A stretch of 64,000 nt of DNA from Leucocoprinus leucothites (taxonomy: Eukaryota; Basidiomycota; Agaricomycetes; Agaricales; Agaricaceae), in the NCBI GenBank assembly GCA_013368445.1, contig JAACJO010000008.1, positions 1,860,001 to 1,924,000 of the forward strand. The letters run 5' to 3'. The position numbers and the translations under genes are program-made. Positions 11,471 through 23,336 of this stretch are shown here, piece after piece (the stretch's first letter is position 1; each line of letters starts with the position of its first letter). The notes below the pieces were generated by a model, which saw only the letters and a list, made by a program, of their open reading frames with translations, had not been told where the DNA came from and did not search any database.

Positions 11471-14400
11471 ATGTCTGATAGCAATCAGATCACCTCGAGG
11501 TCCATTACCAGATCTGTGTCTGCAGCCCGACGACGACTTCTCTTTCATCTCGTTGCACTCTTCCTCCTTGAACTCGCCTTCATTGCCCTTGGCATCGCGT
11601 GTTTGTTCAATGGAAACCTCTGCTCCATATCTTCCTCTTCTACCCTCACAAAAGTGATATTCACCATCCTATTTGTTGCGTGGAAGATTGTAGCCATAAT
11701 GTGCATTTAAAAGAAACAGGTCTTCAATCGTTTAGCAGTGAATGGTATTTCCTGCTACGAAACCGAGGGAAGCTAGTCCCAGGCTATACCGATATGGTTC
11801 AACGATCGCATCTGGATTCTGGGACCGCCTCTTCCATTGTTTCGGTCATTCGACCAGTCTTATCTATCACCTCTCCTATACAACTTCTTGGGTGCTGTTC
11901 GCCTTATCTGGAATCGGTCCAGGGTCCATAAACGTGGTTGATGTTCCCCATTTCGGTGAAACGACTATAAATATAACCAATTTCACCTCTACCGGAGGGG
12001 ATACTAATGGTGTCTTGAAGGATGCCATTGTTCGCGCTGGTCATTCATATTGTTGAACTTGAACTCCGAGAGAACACCTCGTTCCATTCGGTCATAGAGG
12101 AGCATGTTATCGTCGGATGGCCGCAAGTTAAAGCAGGGAGAATGACGGGGGATATGGAGTTTCCGAGCGACACGTTGTTCTATAAGATGACTTGCTGGTG
12201 GGAAGCACCATCGTTCAATACATCGCAGTGGAATACGACGTGGTATGTTGGAGGGTTCGCTTGGTACCCTTGGACTACCCCAGACCCTGATACCTTTTTT
12301 GAAGGCGGTTAGTGATTAACTCACCTCGTTCTTCATAGTGGCTGATGCCAAACAGGAGTGATACCAATGTTTTGGTTTTCTCTGAACTAAGCCTCCACCG
12401 ATGGTTTTCCCATTCCGGCTCCCGCAGTTGAGCCAATTGGGCTGTCCGTATATTTGTTCTTTCGTCGTAACAGTTCATTTCCAGATGAACCATACAAACG
12501 GAGGACTTTGAGCCTTGATAACATACCGACAATACAGTATTCAACAAATCTGGCTTCCACTTCGTTGATTTTGATAATGCAGACAGCCACTTCAGATCAT
12601 CTCTTGCCTCATTTCTTCTCTGTGACCACATGGCCCGCGTCTTTGACGGACACGTGCTTTCAGTCGAACCAACACGGCCATTACCATTCAGTCAGCCATT
12701 GCCACAATCAATGGGAAAGTGAACATCGGCAACATCTCTCCAAGCGCCGCGAATGTGGTACTTGGGCTCAGTCTATTGGACGCACTTGAAACCGAGGACA
12801 CTGATGTCTGCATACGCATTGGGGCAACCGCATCTCGAGCATTTATCAACGAAACCTCCCTAGAGTTTGGTTGAAAAAATTCCAGCTCTTTTGACATCGG
12901 ACTCCTCCCGCTTCAAGAAATACAAAACAACCTGAATTAATCAATGCGATCGGGTTCAAAGGCGCTGTCATCCAGTCTTTGCAATCAAAATACTGTACTG
13001 CAGGAGCATGTTATTTTACCTGTGAGGGGTGCTATTCAGAGGGAAGAACAGGTACTCATTGCCAGTTGAGGCCTTAAGTTGATCGCCACGATTTGTTTGG
13101 TCTCCACGGCAGCCGTTGCAATAGTCTTAAATGTCCATTCTCTTGGTGTAAGGAGCTTACCAGCCTTCACACTCGAATCATTATTGCAGACAGCTTGTAA
13201 ACCTCAGATCGAAAGCCTAAAGAAATCGCACACGTACGTCCCAGTTTCTTTTCAACAGTTAAATGTTATGACCGAGACTACCATAGATCACCGTCTTATC
13301 CCTCCTCTCACCCAGACTCTGTGCGATCTGCCATGAAAAAGCGACTCCTTCGCCTTTTAGGCCTTGTCTTATTTGAGGTAGCATTTTTAGTTCTAGTCTT
13401 CGTCTGCTCGAAAGCACCCCTGTCTTCGGTCAAAGGCAGCTTCACCATGCTCTTCATAATCTGGCAGGTTTTAGCCACATTCCTCCCCTCAGATACTGTT
13501 CTCATTGCATGCGGCTGCGAGTGGTCGCTACATCATTGTAGGACAAGTTTGCTTATACGAGATGAAGTAGATCGCGTCTCCCGATTGCCCTCGGGAAACC
13601 TTGACAAGATGCAGTACCTTTTCACAAGGAGGTCTAGTGCTACATTTCGGATCGCATTCGCAACGTTTTTTGACCTCCCTCAAATCTCTTGTACCCGGTA
13701 CCCTGTCAATTGGTCAAGTGACAACCAAAGTTAGTACCACGTTTCGCGTCGCCGACTTGTCGCTAGTTACATCATCCCAGGAAAGCGACAACGATAGCAA
13801 TTTTGATTTTCTCCAGAATGGAGCTAAAATCTTGACGTTGTTGGAGTGTCATGAAGGATTCAACTTCAGATATGACGTTGTGCCGAATTGGGTTATGGCT
13901 TGGCCGGACGAAACCACTATCGGCTCGGACATTGCTGGGATGGTCGAATACCCAACCGACGTCATTCACTTCAATTATTCCTGTGCTTGGGAGGTGCCTG
14001 AGATGGGAGAGCTCAACGGCACAATCACCTGGCATCTTGACGGCTAGGCTTGGCAGCTCTGGAGCGATCCGCTGCCTGATCTCCCATGCACGGGAGGTGA
14101 GATTTAGTACTGCTTCGAGGAGAGCGCAAAGTTAACAATAGTTTGACAGGATTCCTCACTTTGTATCGATATCTAGATGTGCAACCAGATGGTCGGCTGG
14201 CAATGGTCGTTTTTGGAACCAACTCGTCCCTTCCCGTTAATCCCGATGAAAGCAAACGCTCATTCCTTAATCTCAACAAACTTCCAACGTTATATCACCC
14301 TTTGGGTCTGACCCTCAATAATTCTCGCGGTGACCCTTCAAAATGTACGTCTCCACTCTCGACCGTTCTCTATTGTGACCCTCGAATCCAAGTATCTGGA

Positions 14401-14970
14401 GGGTGCGCTCAGCTCTCTCCAGATAAATCCCTGAGGCTGGCTGCTTCAGGGTCATCACGGATTGGCAATATACCCGATGAGGCAGTAACCACACTTTTCA
14501 CCTCCGCTTTACTTGGCATACTAGACACGGATGATGATGCAGTTAACCAGTGGATCGGAGTACAGACCCTCGATATGTTCCCATCGACCCCATCTGATCA
14601 AGATTTCTTGAAGTATCCAAGCGGCGTCCCACTGCACAACATTACAACCATAAATTCCAAATTCAACGACTACGTACTATCCGCGAGCAAAGCTTTCGTT
14701 GACGGTCTTTATGCAACTTCTCACAACCAGTCGGACCTTGTACCACAGACTCGGCTCATTGTCGGTACTGGAGAAGTCCACCGGCACGGGTTGACGAGCG
14801 ATAAGCGCCTTGGGATTCTTTCTCTGTGCCTATCTATTGCGTGTGCGGTCTTGTATGAGCTATTAGTGCGATGGATCGCGGTACGTGGTGGTGAATTGTT
14901 TGAGTTTATTAGTCTCCCTCCTGTTATCGCCACGGAAAGGAGGAATCGTCCATGTCGTTGCAATAGAGTA
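11471..14970 (+). pseudogene. Two-half membrane protein gene, copy B (decayed)
   Basis: Colinear with the intact genes at 2829 and 18253 but broken many times. In the first half there is a TAA at 11708-11710 where the others read a Gln codon, and a 1-base deletion near 11797. Further stops appear near 12390, 12873, 12939 and 13066, where the intact copies have sense codons. In the second half there is a deletion near 13668, a TAG at 14045 replacing the Gln-Pro-Glu stretch of the other copies, and a frameshift near the 3' end, so the terminal residues differ. It starts at ATGTCTGAT (11471), a start the other copies no longer use. The lesions are spread along the whole length, which points to long decay and not to one sequencing error. 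Confidence 0.85.
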
Positions 14971-14982
14971 TCCTGGTGTTAA

Positions 14983-17900
14983 TCGTACACATTTCCTCAA
15001 AGTTTCGGTAAAATTGAATTGGACTAGCAGTTTGGATATTGTACCATATTTACCAACCCATTTTTCACTTGGATGTGTATGAGAATTCTCCGATCCTGTT
15101 GTTTTGTGGACGTTCGTATACTCTCGTATCCTATGCCATCATTATAAGCCAGATCAACGGGGTCATAGGTCTCCCATGTACTCGGGTATGAGCATTGAGA
15201 AAATCAATATCAGATATCGGATATCGATCCTGAATGACTTCAGGAAACCTCTGCTTAAAGCTCAGAATTGAATAAAGATCGTCTCAAAGGGATTATCAGA
15301 CATTGCAACAATATAACCACTCCCCGCATTGGGCGGTAAGAGGCAAATTCAATCAATGGTTCCACTTTTTGCTAGCAGCAATCGGAAATTCATAAATCGA
15401 ATTTTCCATGTAGTTGGATTTTGACATGTCGATTGCGGGATCACTGATTGAGCAAGTGCTCACTGGCATCAACTCATCCATTATAATATACCATACCAGG
15501 TCCTGCTGCGAAGCGGAACAGACGCTTGTCAAAAACCGCAAGCTCTTGTTTCTAGCCTGAGCATCATGATGGTGACGTTGAAAGATGTTTGCCTTACTCA
15601 CTATCATACGATTGAAGGACGCGTAAGCGAACACATCAAGGAATGTCTCGTCCAACCTCTCTTGCACCACTACCACCAATAGTCATCGAAGCTGCTCCTC
15701 GAGCTACACCTGCTTTATACGCCACCCAACGAGTCATAATATTCGCTAGCGGATAAGATAGCCGCAGAAATTAGAGTGCATGAGGCTCTGAGGGAATTAT
15801 CCTGGTGTAGACAGTCCAGCTTCGTCAATGATAGCCAGTCGAGTGCTTCATAACGGCGCGGGTGATTAGAGCTAATAGGATTGTGAGCACGCAAAGAATA
15901 TAGCAGCAAGACTGAGTGCATACCTTGAGTATAAAATACATACTGAGCCCGAGCACCGGGCCCACCTGGATAGGGATGATGATGCTGGTGAAACAAGATC
16001 AATGGCTCACAGGACACTTTCTCAAAGCTGGCGTTGATCCGGTTCTCACGAACTCGTTAACTGCTTACATACAGAATCTAATAACTCTGTGGCCTTGTCA
16101 CCACTCGGCCCTAATTCCTCCTGGCCTCATATTCAAACTAGAATCCTGGTCCTTGAGCGCAACCCCCATTCTAACATACTCTACACGCCCAATGTTCCAA
16201 AGCATGCTTCGAAACCCTACCCAAGCCCCCGGCTGGAACCTTACTAGATGAGTTAGAGATTCTATTTCTGTGTTGATCTCTACATCTGTGCATAGCCTGT
16301 CGACAGTATATGTGAGAAGGGTAACCTTACTGCAGAGCATCAGCCACCTCGTAACCCCTTACTTGACTTGCTACCTCTCACCATCATAGCCGCGGACTTC
16401 ATGGCAATCAACCTATTAAGTTCACCCACAACTTTGGGATCGTCTCATGTGTATCTTTACTTACACATACTATATCTAGTTCACCTTCATGACCAGACTC
16501 CTAATATCGACTCTGCAAACACAAAACTCGCTTTTTCGAGCGCCAGAAGACGCCAATGACATCATAGCTGCATAGTCCAAACTTCATTAAGATATGGGAT
16601 GACCAGAGGTTAATCTAGCTGCTCGATATTCGAGGCGGTCCGACTGTTGGCGTAAGTCCCTCCATTTCTCCGGATATTGTTACCATCAGGCTCAAGGTAA
16701 CCCCTAGTACATGACCCCTAAGATGTTGGAGTGGAATGAGCTTCTAATTGAATAATTGATCACCGGAAGCTCGGAAAATAATGAGAGTTTTATAACCTAG
16801 TTCCTCCTCGCAGGATAGACCTCATTCGATAGTAATTCCTTTCCATGGAAGCCATGATCACCGCTGACCACAAACACGGTGACGAATATCTACGTCGTTC
16901 GGTACTGACTCCTGAAACCCTACAACAGAACGAGATCTGTCTTCTCGTCTCCTCGGATTCTTCTCATTTCTTTGATATTTTCCATGACAGCGAGTGGTCG
17001 ACGAGGAGTGATTCAAAACGGGCGTTGACCAGAGAAGAGCCTGTCGTAAAGGGGCTTTCAGCGTTATCGCGATCAGGTGTATGGTGATTCTCGCCAATCA
17101 ACAACGTGACGCTTTCGCAGAGTAGCAAGGTACAAAGCGGAAATGGAAGAGTTGAGCGAAAGCCGATCTCCGTATGCAAGACACTATTGACGCTGTGGAA
17201 ATCATGTAGGTCATACTAGAGGCTACTTCGCTTTCCCCAAATATAATTGAAAAAAAAAATAGTATTTGCGGCTATGCTCCTTTTCTTCCTGATATACATA
17301 CCTCAGTGTACACACAATCTGCCAATTTGAATTGATCTCATGCGATTCGGAGCGTCCGGATCCTTTAGGAATATCACCGCCGGACACATTTTTGATGGAT
17401 AACTTTGACTATTCGAAGCAACCACTGTGCACACCTGTATTTGGCGACTGATCGTCGTTGTAATTGCATGGAATTAAAGCAACACTGAGAAATTTCAAAA
17501 GAGGTTGCTGGTCTGGTATCAGCGATCATCATATATTGACGTCACCATCATCGCCTCATGTGTACTACAACAGCTGCAAAGAACTCAAGTGTCTTCTCCT
17601 CGCCCTCGCTCTTCATTCTGGTCGGCTCCTATTACCCCAGCGACCCAGCAGCTGCTTCTGGCTGTCGCCATTGCGGTGTAATTCCTTGGCTTTGACCGAT
17701 TGGAAATTGGAATTACATCTGGACATCATCGATCATTGATCAAGTCCTGAGATCTGTGCAGTATTCAACTCCGCTTTGACTTTTATCACAGTAACTGGCA
17801 TCATTCATTGATCATCGCTGCCTACTTACTTCAATCAGAATACGTTGACATTCATACGGGGGTCAACCTCTCGTCTTTATCTCTTGTTCCCGGGCAGCAC

Positions 17901-18252
17901 CAGGCGGGAAGCAACGAAGGTTTTTTTACTTAAATGCGTCTCAATCCCTCGCTTTCGATAGCAGTGTTTAAGTAAGGTGTTTTTACCTGAACTCTGTTTT
18001 CCGAGTCCGTGTCTGATAGTAATCAAATTACTTCTCAACACATTTAGACCAAGTCTTCTCAGCAATTGTCAGTTTTCCGGCTTCTCGCTTGTCTTCTAGT
18101 CGCATTTTGAGCGACCAAATCTTTGAGTTGCTCGATGCCAGTGATGCCCCTTCCGTCGCCATGATTGCTCAGAAGGCAACTGCATTCTCACATATCTACC
18201 CTATACAAGCTTCCTTTCCGCTGGGGGGGCCCTCAACGAATGTATCGGCGTC
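14983..18252. other. Gene-free spacer: unit 2 tail and unit 3 leader
   Basis: About 15350-16000 repeats the unit 1 tail, and from about 16085 the unit 3 leader begins. It contains the third leader module and the 250-bp segment shared with unit 1 ahead of the gene. No independent gene is recognised. Confidence 0.6.
16845..17420 (+). repeat. Conserved leader module, copy 3
   Basis: The longest uninterrupted version of the small frame: ATG at 16845, 80 codons, TGA at 17085-17087, ending SRSGVW. The counterpart in unit 1 is cut by TAG and that in unit 2 is altered at its start. No domain is recognisable. Confidence 0.5.
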
Positions 18253-21200
18253 ATGACCTCAAACTCAACCTGTTCCTCCGAACTGGCTTCGAGGACCATG
18301 GCCAGACCCATGACCACAATCCGACGACGACTTCTCTCTCGCCTCTTTGTATTCTTCTTTCTTGAAATTGCCTTCATTGCCCTTGGCATCGCGTGCTTAT
18401 CCAGTGAACTTCCCTGCTCCCTATTCTCCTCCCCCACCCTCACAAAAGCCATATTCACCGTCCTATTTATTGCATGGCATGCTGTGGCCATAATGTGCGC
18501 TCAAGAAATAGTTTTCCAATCGTTTAGCAGTGAATGGTATTTCCTGCTACAAAAGCGAGGAAAGCTGGTCCCAGGATATACCGACATGGTTTCGACAATC
18601 ACATCTGGATTCCGGAGTCGCTTCTTGCATTTTTTCGGCCGATCGACTAGTTTCGCCTATCGACTCTCCTATACGGCTTCTTGGGTGCTATTTGCCCTAT
18701 CTGGGATCGGTCCAGGGTCTATAAACGTGGATGATGTTCCACGTTTGAGTCGAACGACTATAAATATCACCAACTTCACCTTTACCGGAGGGGATACTGA
18801 CGGTATCTTGAGTGACCCTATTATCCATGCTGGTCATGTTGTTGAACTCGAACTCCGAGAGAGCACCCCATTCAAGTTTGCTACGGAGGAGCATGTTGTG
18901 GTAGGATGGCCGCAAGTTGAAGCAGGGAAAATGATGGGGGATATGGAATTTCAGAGCGATGCACTGCTCTATAACATGACTTGCTGGTGGGAAGCACCAT
19001 CGTTCAATATGTCTCAGTGGGGTACGGCCTGGTATGCCGGAGAATTCGCTTGGTACCCTTGGACGACCCCAGATCCTGATACATTTTTCGAAGGCGGTTA
19101 GTGATTAGCTCACCTCATTCTTCATCATTAGTTGCTGATACCAATTAGGACTGCTGCCAATGTTTCGGTTTTCTACGGATCAAGACTTTACACCCCACAG
19201 TTTTCCTATCCCGACTCCAGCAGTTGAGCCAATCGGGCTTTCTGGATATCTGTTCTTTGGCCGCAACAGCTCATTCCCAGATAAACCATCAGAGAAAAGG
19301 ACTTTGAGCTTCGATAACATACCAACAATCTTCAATAACTCCGGTTTTCACTTCATTGATTTCGACAGTGCAGATGGCCACTTCAAGTCACCTCTTGCCT
19401 CATTTCTTCTCTGTGATCCCACGGCTCGCATCCTTGATGGACACGTGCGATTTAGTAGAACCAACACAGCCATTACCCTCCAGTCGGCCACTCCAACCAA
19501 CGGGAAAGCGAATGTCGGCAACATCTCTCCCGACGCCGCGAACGTGGTACTTGGGCTCAGTCTATTGGATGCACTCGACATCGATGAGGATGACGTCCGG
19601 ATACACATCGGAGCGATCGCGTCTGGAACCTTTCTCAACGATTCCTCGCTTGACTTCAGTCGAAATGGCTCAAACTCCTTCGATGTCGGATTCCTCCCAC
19701 TTCAAGAAATACAAAACAACCTGAATCAATTGATGCGGTCTAGTTCAAAGGCATTGTCATCCAATTTCCACACTCCAGACGCCGCATCACAGGAGGATAC
19801 CCTTCTCCCTGTGACGGGTGCTATTCAGAAGGGGGAACAGGTGCTTACTGCCAGTCGAGACTTTTTGATTGCCATAATTTGTTTGGTCTTCACGGCAGTC
19901 CTTGCGATGGTTTTAAACGTGCTTCTTTTCAGTGTATGGAGCACACCGGCCTTCACGCTTGAATCGCTATTCCAGGTGTCGGATGAAACTAAAATCAAAA
20001 CGGATTTAAAGAATCCGCATATGTACGTCTCAATTTCTTCTCAATAGTTTAGTGTCGTGACTGAGACTGTCATAGATCACCACCTTACATCTCTCCCTAC
20101 CCAGGCACTGTGCGATCCGCCACGAAAAATCGACTCCTTCGCCTTGTAGGCTTTGTGCTACTTGAAGTAGCATTTTTTTTTCTCGTCCTCGTCTGTTCAA
20201 GAACACCGTTGGTCGTCAACGTACCTCTTCTACCATTATCTTCAGTCAAAGGCGGTTTCACCGTGCTGTTGATCATATGGCATGGTTTAGCCACATTCCT
20301 CCTCTTAGATGCGGTTTCATTTGCATACAGCTGCGAGTGGTCGCTACAGCGTCGCAGGGCAAGCTTGCTTATGCGAGATGAATTCGATCGCGTCTCCCGA
20401 TTGACCTCTGGAAACCTTGACAAGATGCAATACTTTTTTACGAGGAGGTCTAGCGCTACGTTTCGCATAGCACTCGCAGCGTTTATTGCCTTGGCCTCCC
20501 TCAATTCTTTCGCACCTGGTACCCTGTCACTCGGCCAAATAACAACACAAGTTAATACCACACTTAACATTGCCGACCTCTCGCTACTCACATCATCTCA
20601 GGACGACGACAACGAGAATAATACCGACTTTCTTCAGGATCGAGCCGATTCGATAACCTTGCTGGAGCATCATGAAGGGTTTAACTTCCGATATGAGGTT
20701 CCGCCCAACTGGGTTATGGCTTGGCCGGATGAAATAACCATTGACCCGGCCATTGTTGGGACGGTTGAATACCCAACCGATGTTATTCACTTCAATTATT
20801 CCTGTGCTTGGCAGGTGCCTGAGATGGGAGAGCTCAACGGCACCACGGCCTGGTATCTTGATGGCCAACCTGAGGCTTGGCAGCTCTGGAGTGATCCACT
20901 GCCTAATTTCCCTTACACGGGAGGTGAGATTTAGTACTGTTTCGAGGAGAGCTCCAAGTTGATGATAATTCAACAGGATTCCTCCCATTATACAGATATA
21001 TAGACGTACAGCCAGATGGTCGTCTGGCAATGCTTGCTCTCGGAACCAACTCGTCCCTTCCGATTGATCCTGACCAAGACAAGTGCTCGTTTCTCAATCT
21101 CGACAATCTTCCAACATTGTATCACCCTTCAGGGATAAACCTCAATGATTCCGACGGTGATCCTTCACAGTGGACGTCTCCACTCTCGACCGTTTTATAT

Positions 21201-21794
21201 TGCGACCCTCAACTCCAAGTATCTGGAGGGCGCGCTCAGCTCTCCCCAGACAAATCCCTAACGCTGGCAGCTTCAGGGTTATCACGGATCGGCAATATAC
21301 CCGATGAGGCAGTAACCACACTCTTCGCCTCCGCTGTACTTCTCGTACTTGACACAGATGACGATACAGTTAATCAGTGGGTCGGAGTACAGACGATCGA
21401 TATGTTCCTGCCGGTCACATCCGATGACGATTTCCCGAAGTTTCCAAATGGTGTTCCACTGCACAACATCACAACCATAAATTCCAAATTCAACGACTAC
21501 GTACTATCCGCAAGCAAAGCTTTTGTTGACGGCCTTTACGCGAATCCTCGCAACCAGTCGGATCTCACACCACAGACTCGGCTCGTTGCCGGTATTGGAG
21601 AGGTCCAGCGGCAAGGGCTGACAAGCGACAAGCGCCTTGGCATTCTTTCTCTGTGCCTGTCTATTGCATGTGCGATCTTGTATGGGTTGCTGGTGCGATG
21701 GCTCGCGGTACATGGTGGTGAACCGTTTGAGCTTGTCAGTCTCCTTCCTATTATTACCACAGAAAAACAGGAGTCGTTTATGTCGTTAGAATAG
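18253..21794 (+). CDS. Two-half multi-pass membrane glycoprotein, copy C
   Basis: The model joins 18253-19096, 19149-20022, 20076-20923 and 20977-21794 (1127 aa). The introns fall at the same positions and phases as in copy A. The intron joining the halves starts GTACGT and ends CATAG (20023-20075, 53 bp); the two-half reading frame is continuous only with this acceptor. Layout and glycosylation sequons match copy A, with scattered substitutions. The start ATG in 'ggcgtcatgacc' aligns with that of copy A. The preservation of frame in A and C while B decays suggests the protein is still used. Function unknown. Confidence 0.8.
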
Positions 21795-22446
21795 AGTAGC
21801 CCGATGTAAGGCGTGTATATTTCCTCAAAGTTTCGGTAGGATTGAATTAGACTAGCGGGTTCGCATGTTGTACTATAATTAAAGCCTAGTTCACTTAGAT
21901 ATGTATGAAATTTCTTTGATTGTGTTTCGTAGACGTTCGAATACTCCTATTCCAACCATTATAAACCGAATCAACGGGGTCATGAATGAGAAAGGCAATA
22001 TCCGATTGATCCGAAATGATTTCAAGAAACCTATGCCTCAAGCTCAGAATTGAACAATGTTATATCGTAACAATGCAATCGTTCCCAGCATTGGGGGGTA
22101 AGAGGCATATGCGATCAATGCTTCCATGATTCTTGATGTTTTTGTCGCGGAGGAGGTAACCGGAAATCCACGGGTTTCGTCGTACCGATCGACAATCAAT
22201 TGAGCAACTGCTCACTAACATCATCTCATCCATCATAATATAATGGCGCCTTCCTTTTCGAGGGGAAGCAGATAGTACAACATTCAAATTTTCACCAATA
22301 ATACCTACCAGTCCATTACAATTAACGTATCATCGGATACGAGATCAAAGCTAAAAAGGGGTGATCTACACAAAGCTTTTTAAAAGGAATATTAAAAATC
22401 ATGAATCGGATCGAGATCCGCGCCACGAGAAAATTCAGAATGAAAA
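21795..22446. other. Spacer after unit 3
   Basis: Holds the unit 3 tail and then the 3' flank of the minus-strand CFEM gene. No gene is seen. Confidence 0.6.
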
Positions 22447-23336
22447 TCAAACCCCATGGATCCCAACAACACCAGAAATCACAACACTGATGAAGAACGC
22501 AACAACCGCGCTCCAACCAACACAATCTCTAAACGAAGAACCAGCATTCGTACTCATCGGCGGAGCAAACTGGGTGCTAAACATAACCACAGTTTGGTGA
22601 GGCTGAGTTGTCGGTAATGTAAGACTTGTCGGTGGTACCACAAGCGTGGTCGAGTTGGAGGAAGTGGAGGACGGGATGGTCAGGGACGAGGACGATGTAG
22701 TTGTTGATGACGATGAAAGGGTTGTTGTTGGGAGACTCGGAATGATAGCAGACGTGAGAGAAGTTGTCGTTGTCAAGGGGCGAGTTCCCGGATTGGTGGT
22801 GGTGGTGGTAGTGACAGTCGGGGTCGTTGTCACGGGTGAAGTAGTTGATGGAGGGGTTGGGCTGATCACTACAAAGGGAAAGTGCAAAAGGGTTTTCGGG
22901 CAAGTCAGAGAGGGAGAGAAACACCGGTATTACGAGAGGAAAGATAAGAATTGGGCGTCTACTGCTCACCTCCTAGACAGAATTGACCGATGATAGCATG
23001 GGTAGCTGCTAGATCCGAAATGGGACATGATTGATTGATGCAGTTGTCAATGTCGACTTGGCCGGGACATAGACATTGGGGTGTCGTTCTGTACGGGCAA
23101 ACGGCCAAGGAGAGGTAAGATGTGGAAGGAGCTTTGAGTCAGGATTGTTCTGTAGTGAGATAAACTATGGATAATCCTTACAAAACGCAATTTCGGCTCT
23201 GGGCAACGGCTGCTACACAAGTTTGTGCGCAGGTCGGCAACTGGCCCAAGTTTCCTCCTTGGGCGAGTGCAGATCGGAAAGCAAAAGTAGACCAGAGGAA
23301 ACCTGTAACCACGAGTCGGACGAACATGATACTCAT
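22447..23336 (-). CDS. CFEM-domain GPI-anchored surface protein 1
   Basis: Minus-strand exons 23336-23182, 23088-22970 and 22868-22447 (231 aa). The protein begins with a signal peptide (MSIMFVRLVV..., about 25 residues). It then has a CFEM domain with the expected eight cysteines (LPTC, QTC, NC, CLC, DNC, SC and FC). A long Ser/Thr/Pro-rich stalk follows, and a C-terminal hydrophobic tail is typical of a GPI-attachment signal. CFEM proteins sit in the fungal wall or membrane and in some fungi bind haem or take part in host interaction; the ligand here is unknown. The first intron splits the domain after NCV, a usual place. The plus-strand open frame over exon 3 is only the shadow of the Thr-rich repeats. 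Confidence 0.85.

Larger units (their letters stand above)
7900..16010 (+). repeat. Tandem unit 2 of the triplicated segment
   Basis: This is the most diverged unit. Its leader is shorter than in units 1 and 3, its main gene is a pseudogene (11471 to about 14970), and about 2.6 kb (roughly 8440-11090) has no counterpart in the other units and carries an intact minus-strand gene. In units 1 and 3 the corresponding interval is only about 190 bp. Confidence 0.85.
16080..22300 (+). repeat. Tandem unit 3 of the triplicated segment
   Basis: Closest to unit 1 in both leader and gene. The tail after the gene keeps scattered similarity to the unit 2 tail (for example 'gagcaactgctcactaacatc' near 22202 against 'gagcaagtgctcactggcatc' near 15449) and fades out by about 22300. 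Confidence 0.8.

Noticed and set aside
590..22300. Repeats as copies of a transposable element
   Set aside because: No transposase, reverse transcriptase or terminal inverted/long terminal repeats were seen; the repeats are long direct tandem copies with host-type spliced genes.
22646..22993. Plus-strand Val/Asp-rich frame of 115 codons
   Set aside because: It is antisense to the Thr/Ser repeat region of the CFEM gene, whose spliced minus-strand model has all eight cysteines.
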